NCBI GenBank assembly: GCA_021201295.1
Contig: JAJQFE010000066.1
Coordinates: 1 to 41,490, forward strand
Reading direction: 5' to 3'
DNA: 41,490 bases
Source of the DNA: Tannerellaceae bacterium
GTDB lineage: Bacteria > Bacteroidota > Bacteroidia > Bacteroidales > Tannerellaceae
Part shown: positions 36,412 to 41,490 of the stretch, piece after piece
How the letters are laid out: each line of letters begins with the position of its first letter
How positions within the stretch are numbered: position 1 is the first letter of the stretch
Translations under genes and position numbers: made by a program
Notes under the pieces: model-generated
What the model was told of the DNA's origin: nothing
Seen by the model: the letters and a program-made list of their open reading frames with translations, nothing else
Database searches by the model: none

Positions 36412-36798
36412 ATGAATATGAAAACTACAGTTTTATTTTACATGTGTGTATTATTGTCTTTTAGTGCGTCACTTTTTGCCCAGGATAAACAGATCCCGAA
36501 AGAATTGTTGGGAGAGTGGTCTTACCAGTTCAGTCATCCTATGACAGGGGAGAGGATAGATGGAACCTGTTCTATTAAAGAGGTAAAGAAAGAGGTAAAA
36601 GCCTATTTTACCGGAGGAGCAAATACTATGGAAACCAGTAATCTGCGTGCCAATGATAACGGCAAATTTTATGGGGATATGACAGCTGAAGGTTACCCGA
36701 TTACGGTTTCTTTCGATTTACAGGGAGATCAGATAGCGCGTGTTTTTGATGCAGGTGTTATGCAAATCCCGGTCAGTATGAATCGGAGTAGTAAATAA
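36412..36798 (+). CDS. Small secreted protein, unknown function
   Basis: A 128-residue protein with a signal peptide (MKTTVLFYMCVLLSFSASLF, cleavage near FAQDK). The ATG could be at 36412 or 36418; both give the same signal. The mature part, about 105 residues, looks like a compact beta-rich domain (LGEWSYQFSHPMTGERIDGT, KAYFTGGANTME, YPITVSFDLQGDQIARVF) with few Lys-rich stretches. I do not recognise it. It lies 54 nt after the response regulator with no clear promoter of its own, so it may be in that transcript. Confidence 0.7.
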   Translation: MNMKTTVLFYMCVLLSFSASLFAQDKQIPKELLGEWSYQFSHPMTGERIDGTCSIKEVKKEVKAYFTGGANTMETSNLRANDNGKFYGDMTAEGYPITVSFDLQGDQIARVFDAGVMQIPVSMNRSSK

Positions 36799-36884
36799 TG
36801 GGTAGATTATTAATAGATAGTAAGAAAGAAGAATTAATCCGGCTGGAAATTTTGCCTTCTTTTAGGATGCTTTCATTTTTGTTT

Positions 36885-36892
36885 TATATTTG
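36885..36892 (+). promoter_or_regulatory. -7 box (TATATTTG) upstream of the DUF4625-like gene
   Basis: TATATTTG is an exact TAnnTTTG match and would start transcription near 36900, 20 nt before the ATG at 36920. It rules out a start further upstream at 36890. No -33 partner was recognised. Confidence 0.5.
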
Positions 36893-36919
36893 CTTATAAA
36901 TAAACCTATTCGTATAAAA

Positions 36920-37368
36920 ATGAAAACAAAACGATTTTTTTCTTTATGGCTGGCTCTGTGTGTCTTAAGTATCCCTGTTTTTGCCGGGACGGAAAACCAG
37001 CAGGAAGATAAAACTAAGCCTACGATTAATCTGATGGAGCCGCAGGATGGTGCTATTGTTAAAATTGGAGACAGAGGGGCTTACATTTTGATATGATACT
37101 CGAGGATGATGTGATGCTCGATAGTTATAAGTTGGAAGTGTATGAAAACTTTGGTAATTTTAATCCTCACAAAGTAGATGCGGCTACTGTGGATTTTTTA
37201 TTTGATAAAACCTATGATGTTTTCGGTAGGGATAAAGCACGGGTTCATCATCATGATGTACAAATCCCTGCCAATACTACTCCGGGATACTATCATTTTA
37301 TAGTAACCTGTAAGGATGCTGCCGGAAATGAATCCAGTGTGATCCGGAATGTGATGTTGAAGAATTAA
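36920..37368 (+). pseudogene. Secreted DUF4625-like protein, frameshifted
   Basis: A gene of about 150 codons. The first frame has a signal peptide (MKTKRFFSLWLALCVLSIPV) and reads NLMEPQDGAIVKIGDRG. The second continues as HFDMILEDDVMLDSYKLEVY and ends GYYHFIVTCKDAAGNESSVI plus a short tail. The shift is at AGAGGGGCTTAC (37073-37084); a fifth G would give GDRGGLHFDM. Length 449 nt is one short of a multiple of three. The Ig-like fold and the DAAGNES ending suggest DUF4625, a Bacteroidetes surface or lipoprotein domain of unknown role. Followed by a strong hairpin terminator. Confidence 0.8.
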
Positions 37369-37383
37369 TCTTTTTTCTTTATA

Positions 37384-37439
37384 AATAATAACAAATGAGC
37401 GGTTTTCTCTATAAAGAGAACCGCTCATTTGTTATTATT
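37384..37439. terminator. Long hairpin terminator after the DUF4625-like gene
   Basis: The arms at 37384-37404 and 37119+300 (37419-37439) are perfect 21-bp reverse complements; a further CTCT/AGAG pairing closes a four-base loop, with a TT bulge. The stem base is AT-rich on both sides, so it could end transcripts in either direction. It separates this gene from the padR promoter. Confidence 0.8.
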
Positions 37440-37509
37440 TCGGCTGGAAGAATAAGGACAATGTATGGTTTGCAGTAAGATAAAAGTTAAAATACAATAA
37501 TTATAGTAG

Positions 37510-37546
37510 TATGTATTGCATAGTACATAGGCATTACATATTTTTG
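37510..37546 (+). promoter_or_regulatory. padR promoter with overlapping dyad (candidate PadR operator)
   Basis: TTG (37516-37518), a 20-bp spacer and TATTTTTG (37539-37546) form a Bacteroidales promoter, with a start near 37553 and a 17-nt leader. The dyad TATGTA-N8-TACATA (37510-37529) covers the -33 element. PadR-family repressors bind ATGT/ACAT dyads at their own promoters, so position and sequence both fit auto-repression of padR-pspC. Confidence 0.7.
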
Positions 37547-37569
37547 TATATAAATTATAGAGATAGCCT

Positions 37570-37896
37570 ATGAATGCGGAAAACGTAAAATCGCAAATGA
37601 GAAAGGGGACTTTAGAGTATTGTATTTTATTACTGCTCAAAAAGGAACCGGCTTACACTTCGGATATTATCCAGAAGTTGCAGGAGGCCAGACTGATTGT
37701 TGTAGAAGGTACTTTATATCCGCTTTTGACACGCTTAAAGAATAGTGGTTTTTTAAGTTATCAATGGATAGAATCTTCTCAGGGTCCTCCCAGGAAATAT
37801 TATCAGCTTACTGAAATGGGGATTGCATTTTTAGGTGAACTGGAAACTTCCTGGCTGGAATTAAATAATACAATAAACCACATTAGAAATAACTAA
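37570..37896 (+). CDS. PadR-family transcriptional regulator
   Basis: A 108-residue winged-helix protein: KGTLEYCILLLLKKEPAYTS, then DIIQKLQEARLIVVEGTLYP and LLTRLKNSGFLSYQWIESSQ are the PadR helix-turn-helix and wing, with GPPRKYYQLTEMGIAFL at the end. The family binds small molecules or responds to envelope stress. The gene lies 13 nt before a PspC-domain membrane protein, a pairing common in Bacteroidetes. Intact. Confidence 0.93.
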   Translation: MNAENVKSQMRKGTLEYCILLLLKKEPAYTSDIIQKLQEARLIVVEGTLYPLLTRLKNSGFLSYQWIESSQGPPRKYYQLTEMGIAFLGELETSWLELNNTINHIRNN

Positions 37897-37909
37897 ATGA
37901 TATAAGGCG

Positions 37910-39027
37910 ATGAAAAAGACATTTACAGTTAATCCGGGGGGGCAGTTTTCCATATTGACGAAGACGCATATCAATTATTAGATAAGTATTTGACCAATTT
38001 ACGGATTCATTTCAAAAAGGAAGAAGGATCTGATGAAATCTTGGATGATTTTGAGATGCGTATCTCTGAATTATTCAATGAAAAAATCCGTCTGGGATAT
38101 GGGGTAATCACTATTGTGCATGTGGAGGAGGTGATTAAACGTATGGGTAAGCCGGAAGACCTGTTTGGAGAAGAGTTTGAGAAAGAAACTTCACAGACTG
38201 AGTCTAAGCAGTCAGTCAGTCCGGGAGGAGAGAAGATCAACAAACGTTTGTTCCGGAACCCGGATGATCGTATATTGGGAGGTGTTTTAGGCGGTATGGC
38301 TGCTTATATGGGATGGGATCCTACGATTTTAAGACTAGCAGTGGCTTTCTTTTGCCTGGTTTCATTTCCCTGGGGTGGTATTGGGGGTTCGGTCACGTTG
38401 ATTTATCTTGTTTTATGGCTGATTGTTCCGGTAGCCTATACAGCTACTGAGAAATTACAGATGCGTGGAGAAAGTGTAACGATTGAGAATATTGGTAAAA
38501 CGGTAACGAATAGTTTTGAAAAGGTTTCAAATAATGTAAATGACTATATCAACTCCGGGAGACCACGTACAACCCTACAGAAAATAGCGGATACTTTGGT
38601 CGACATACTGGGGGCCTTTATGAAAGTAATACTTGTTTTAATAGCAGTTTGTTTATTCCCTGCCTTGCTCGTAGGGACTTTGGTACTGCTGATAGTACTA
38701 TTTGCTCTGGTATTTGGAGGAGGGTTCAGGTTGCTGGACCGCCTTTTTCCGATGGTTCATTGGGATACCCTTTCTATTTTCCCGGAGACGAGTCTGTTTT
38801 TAGGAAGTATTTGTGCTTTGATATTAGTAGGCATACCTTTGGTTGCTGCTATTTATGCAATTTGTAGCTATGCCTTTAAATTCAAACCTGTTTCTTCCGG
38901 AGTGAAAGTAACTCTATTGATTATATGGATTGTTGCTTTTATTGTAAATATAATACTGGCTTATAAATTAGGAGTTCCTGCCTGGCAAACAGGGATACCG
39001 GGGCTGGGTAGTTTTGACTCATGGTAA
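37910..39027 (+). pseudogene. PspC-domain membrane protein, frameshifted near the start
   Basis: From ATG 37910 the frame reads MKKTFTVNPGG, then shifts within a run of seven G (37936-37942). The second frame continues VFHIDEDAYQLLDKYLTNLR and so on to 39027. An eighth G would give NPGGAVFHIDEDAYQLL. The length, 1118 nt, is one short of a multiple of three. The body has a PspC domain (RNPDDRILGGVLGGMAAYMG, then WDPTILRLAVAFFCLVSF and LIYLVLWLIVPVA) and four further membrane helices. PspC proteins act in envelope-stress responses. A G-run in the fifth to tenth codons could also be a slippery or phase-variable site, or an assembly error. Confidence 0.85.
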
Positions 39028-39050
39028 ATTCCTATGGGGTATGTCTAAAA

Positions 39051-39087
39051 AAAGAAGGCCGCTCTGTCTCAGAGGGGCCTTTCTTCT
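39051..39087 (+). terminator. Hairpin terminator after the PspC gene
   Basis: AAGAAGGCC (39052-39060) pairs with GGCCTTTCTT (39075-39084), allowing one mismatch or bulge, and inside it CTCTG pairs with CAGAG around a three-base loop. It lies between two converging genes and can be expected to act on the plus-strand transcript. Confidence 0.7.
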
Positions 39088-39217
39088 AAGGTTAACAATT
39101 TATGAATAAAAACCACTAATGAATCATTTTAATAGTGTTCTGGTTTTATTAAAATAAATAAAATTTAAGATCTTACAAAGATAGGGGAATTTTTTGAATA
39201 AAAAAATTTACAGTATC

Positions 39218-39613
39218 TTATTTAAATTCTTTTCGAATTTTTATTGCTATTTCTGCTAATTCTTCCTGAGTAGGAGTTCCTTTTTCTTTTCCAAAATATA
39301 TATCGGATTCCTTATTCATCGGAATCAGGTGTATATGAGCATGAGGTACTTCCAGACCAATAACAGTCATGCCTATGCGTTTACAGGAAATAGCTGTTCT
39401 CTGTGCGGCTGCCACCTGTTTGGCAAAAACCATCATTCTGCCTAATACATCATCCTCTATATCAAAGATATAATCTATTTCCATTTTCGGAACCACCAGG
39501 GTATGTCCGGGAGATACCGGATTAATATCCAGAAAGGCAAAAAACTCTTCATTTTCTGCTATTTTATGGGAAGGTATTTCGCCGTTTATAATTTTGCTAA
39601 AAATAGTTGCCAT
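39218..39613 (-). CDS. HIT family nucleotide-binding protein
   Basis: A 131-residue histidine-triad protein that hydrolyses nucleoside phosphoramidates or similar substrates. The triad is HAHIHLIPM (HxHxH), near residues 97-101, and the N-terminal TIFSKIINGEIPSHKIAENE is typical of the Hint branch. Length is normal. It starts 14 nt after greA in the same direction, so the two probably form an operon, as in many Bacteroidales. Confidence 0.95.
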   Translation of the reverse strand: MATIFSKIINGEIPSHKIAENEEFFAFLDINPVSPGHTLVVPKMEIDYIFDIEDDVLGRMMVFAKQVAAAQRTAISCKRIGMTVIGLEVPHAHIHLIPMNKESDIYFGKEKGTPTQEELAEIAIKIRKEFK

Positions 39614-39627
39614 ATGCGTCTGAAAAA

Positions 39628-40098
39628 TTAAATGGAGATTTCTATAATTTCAAAACTCATCACACCGGAAGGAACGGTAATATCTACAACATCTCCCACT
39701 TTTTTCCCCATCAGCCCTTTGGCAATCGGGGTGCTTACGGCTATCTTTCCTTCTTTAAGGTTGGCTTCCGAATCTGAAACCAATGTATAAGTCATGACCG
39801 CATTGTTCTTGGTATTACGAATTTTGACTTTATTTAAGATTTGCACGGCATCTGTCTGGACGCGCGATTCATCAATCAGGCGGGCATTCGAGATCAGGCT
39901 TTTTAGCTGGGCAATTTTTGCCTCCATGATTTCCTGTACTTCTTTTGCAGCGCCATATTCTGCATTTTCAGACAAGTCCCCTTTATCTCTTGCTTCAGCA
40001 ATTTGTGCTGAGATTTCCGGGCGTTTTACGGTTTCCAGATAATTAATTTCTGCTAAGATCTTGTTGTAACCATCTTCTGTCATATAACTAACAGCCAT
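39628..40098 (-). CDS. greA: Transcription elongation factor GreA
   Basis: A 156-residue factor that enters the RNA polymerase secondary channel and stimulates cleavage of backtracked transcripts. The N-terminal coiled coil (MTEDGYNKILAEINYLETVK, then ISAQIAEARDKGDLSENAEY with the acidic tip D and E) and the C-terminal FKBP-like domain (IAVSTPIAKGLMGKKVGDVV) are intact. The ATG at 40098 is preceded by an unusually strong Shine-Dalgarno sequence at 40106-40112. First gene of greA-HIT. Confidence 0.97.
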   Translation of the reverse strand: MAVSYMTEDGYNKILAEINYLETVKRPEISAQIAEARDKGDLSENAEYGAAKEVQEIMEAKIAQLKSLISNARLIDESRVQTDAVQILNKVKIRNTKNNAVMTYTLVSDSEANLKEGKIAVSTPIAKGLMGKKVGDVVDITVPSGVMSFEIIEISI

Positions 40099-40105
40099 AC
40101 TAAAT

Positions 40106-40112
40106 CCTCCTT
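40106..40112 (-). promoter_or_regulatory. Strong Shine-Dalgarno (AAGGAGG) before greA
   Basis: AAGGAGG lies 7 nt before the greA ATG. Most genes here have AT-rich leaders without such a site, as expected for Bacteroidetes, whose ribosomes make little use of the anti-Shine-Dalgarno sequence. It supports the start at 40098. Confidence 0.6.
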
Positions 40113-40141
40113 ACTTATTTTTGTGATTGATGATTTTTACA

Positions 40142-40178
40142 ATAAAAAAAGAATCCCAACCATGATCCCGGCTGGAAC
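40142..40178 (-). terminator. Rho-independent terminator after the thioredoxin-fold gene
   Basis: On the minus strand TTCCAGCC (40178-40171) can pair with GGTTGGGA (40162-40155, one G-T wobble plus a weak end), around an 8-base loop, followed by a T-rich tract (40152-40142). It is 102 nt past the stop of the upstream minus-strand gene and precedes greA. Confidence 0.65.
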
Positions 40179-40279
40179 TTCGTGTTTTATTCTTTTAAAA
40201 CAATGCAAATATATGTTTTTTATATGGTCAGCAAATCAATTGAAGTGCTTTATAACATATACAGTTAGCAAACAATTTA

Positions 40280-41437
40280 TTAAAGAACCGATAACACATC
40301 TTTTCCCATGGTCTCAATATCTTCGATCCTTTTCACCATATTTCCTTGTTTATCTAACAGGAAAATACCTGGAAGTTGTCTAACATTATAAAGAGCTGCT
40401 GCCTGAGAATAGACAGATTCCGGATCCAACACTGTGATCCAGGGTAGATTCGTTGCTACATTTCTCCAGAAATGGGTGTCTGTATCCAGGGATACCTGAT
40501 AGATTTCTAATCCTTTGTTATGATATTGTGTATATAATTCTCCGAAGGCCATGTTCAGGGCTGGTGACCATTCGCTTTGGTAAACTGTGAAATTAATCAG
40601 TACTGCTTTATTCTCGGCAACAGAAGAAAGTGTGACCACTTCGCTGCGGATATTGGGTAAAGCAATATCCAGGAAATTGACCTCCTGAATATTTATTTCA
40701 TCCATATCCAATGCTCTTTGTCCTCTGATAATTTTAATAGATTGCAAAGCCAGGTTATGAAGATGTTTTGATCGGGCACTTTCCGGATAATAATGGTCAA
40801 AACTGGTTGCTACAGCTGCATAGGCTTTGGAGTCTTCTTTATCATACAAATCGAAGAAAAGCAGTCCGTCTATCTGTTGGAATAAAGCAAAGTAGGCTGC
40901 GGCACTCATAGGTGCAGAATAAATGTACTTGCGAGCTACTTCTTTATAGGCTTCTGCCGTTTCCAATACACTGGAACGATAGGTAGTGTCAGCGATTAAT
41001 TTAGACTCGTATTCTTTTCTCAGCCGTCCAATAGCCTGGTTGGCATCTAATTGTGTCAGTGTAATATTTTTAATTGCCTTGGCGTTTTCCGAGCCCTCTA
41101 CTGTGTAGGAAGTGGCAAAAGTCCCTGCATCTGCTGAGAAGATAAGTGTTTCGGTGGAGTCAATAGAAAAATTGATTAATTGATTGTTAAGCCTGAAACG
41201 GTAGAAGTCCGGATAATCCGGTCTGGCCTGGGTAAATTTAAATTCCCCGGTTGCGGTCAGCTTAATGGAATCCAGGGTCTCTACAGATCCAACTCCTACA
41301 TTTTCCAGATACATGGTTTGTCCGTCTGCACCGGAAACGACTCCTTTTACGGTAAATTCGGAATTATGGGTACAGGATGTAAAGCTAATTGTTGCTATAC
41401 ATAGGCAAACCCATAATTGTGATAATATTTGTTTCAT
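40280..41437 (-). CDS. DUF4369/TlpA-like thioredoxin-fold lipoprotein lacking CxxC
   Basis: A 385-residue exported lipoprotein (QLWVCLCIATISFTSCTHNS, lipobox FTSC). The N-terminal domain (FTVKGVVSGADGQTMYLENV) is of the DUF4369 type, followed by a helical linker and a thioredoxin-like C-terminal domain (VLINFTVYQSEWSPALNMAF, then GLEIYQVSLDTD and LYNVRQLPGIFLLDKQGNMV, with the cis-Pro loop). Where TlpA/ResA proteins have a WCGPC-type redox motif, this one has YQSEWSPAL with no cysteine, so disulfide chemistry is unlikely. DUF4369-thioredoxin proteins are common in Bacteroidales. Ends 102 nt before a terminator; promoter at 41473. Confidence 0.85.
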   Translation of the reverse strand: MKQILSQLWVCLCIATISFTSCTHNSEFTVKGVVSGADGQTMYLENVGVGSVETLDSIKLTATGEFKFTQARPDYPDFYRFRLNNQLINFSIDSTETLIFSADAGTFATSYTVEGSENAKAIKNITLTQLDANQAIGRLRKEYESKLIADTTYRSSVLETAEAYKEVARKYIYSAPMSAAAYFALFQQIDGLLFFDLYDKEDSKAYAAVATSFDHYYPESARSKHLHNLALQSIKIIRGQRALDMDEINIQEVNFLDIALPNIRSEVVTLSSVAENKAVLINFTVYQSEWSPALNMAFGELYTQYHNKGLEIYQVSLDTDTHFWRNVATNLPWITVLDPESVYSQAAALYNVRQLPGIFLLDKQGNMVKRIEDIETMGKDVLSVL

Positions 41438-41472
41438 TCTATATGCTTGCTTAAAAATTTGTTATTTGGGTA

Positions 41473-41480
41473 CAAATATA
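41473..41480 (-). promoter_or_regulatory. -7 box (TATATTTG) of the thioredoxin-fold gene
   Basis: TATATTTG on the minus strand is an exact TAnnTTTG match, with an expected start near 41467 and a leader of about 30 nt. The -33 position lies at or past the window edge. Confidence 0.55.
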
Positions 41481-41490
41481 CATTAATTTA

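Noticed and set aside
1-41490. CRISPR array, tRNA or rRNA genes, insertion sequences, prophage
   Set aside because: I looked for regular repeat-spacer structure, tRNA cloverleaf ends, transposase motifs and phage genes and found none.

Overview
The window is a chromosomal segment of a member of the phylum Bacteroidota, order Bacteroidales, most like the Tannerellaceae/Parabacteroides group (my inference from gene content; no database was searched). The evidence is three type IX secretion (T9SS) genes (porU, porV, porW/sprE), the pssA-psd-DUF4834 set, Bacteroidales-style promoters (TAnnTTTG near -7, TTTG or TTG 19-20 bp upstream), almost no Shine-Dalgarno sites, and a moderate G+C content judged by eye. 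No rRNA, tRNA, CRISPR array, insertion sequence or prophage was seen.

Layout. 1-431: intergenic, with a dispersed AT-rich repeat and short GGAA palindromes. 432-1927 (-): yraN, yjbR/mmcQ, birA. 1986-2650 (+): a small conserved-looking protein with an internal stop, then tadA. 2654-4348 (-): psd, pssA, DUF4834 from one well-formed promoter. 4422-14484 (-): rex, a FAH-family hydrolase, porU, porV, ispF, a SUI1-family protein and an AddA/RecB-like helicase, closely packed. 14594-22981 (-): a sugar or glycoside locus with a ROK regulator, an AGE-type epimerase, an FAD oxidoreductase, a DUF4434 lipoprotein, a sugar-porter MFS protein and a calcineurin-like phosphoesterase. 23067-27879 (-): blaI, an M56 peptidase-TonB fusion, a patatin-barrel protein and DUF2461. 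27880-28355: intergenic with the second repeat copy. 28356-34401 (-): aroA, a Cys-rich membrane-anchored protein, an ABC-3 metal permease and porW/sprE. 34607-39027 (+): a LytS/LytTR two-component pair, two small secreted proteins, then padR and pspC. 39218-41437 (-): a thioredoxin-fold protein, greA and a HIT protein.

The most striking feature is gene breakage. Eight genes carry lesions: four in-frame stop codons, three of them at positions best read as tryptophan, and at least eight frameshifts. Each frameshift is explained by loss of one base, several in homopolymer runs. They cluster in the accessory parts (17.5-27.5 kb and 34.6-38 kb), while about 24 kb of housekeeping and secretion genes is intact apart from the small protein before tadA. 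This favours relaxed selection in a decaying lineage over uniform sequencing error, but homopolymer errors in a long-read assembly cannot be excluded from sequence alone.

The second main observation is a composite intergenic element present at least twice (window start and about 28.1-28.3 kb). It has an AT-rich 22-bp repeat pair, which in the 28-kb copy includes a perfect 20-bp hairpin, followed by small GGAA/TTCC palindromes, in the same order and both downstream of minus-strand genes. I did not find a convincing new defence or biosynthetic system. The best candidates for novelty are this repeat, the operator-like dyads at the blaI and padR promoters, the M56-TonB fusion, and an AddA-like helicase whose nuclease motif has Asn in place of Asp.
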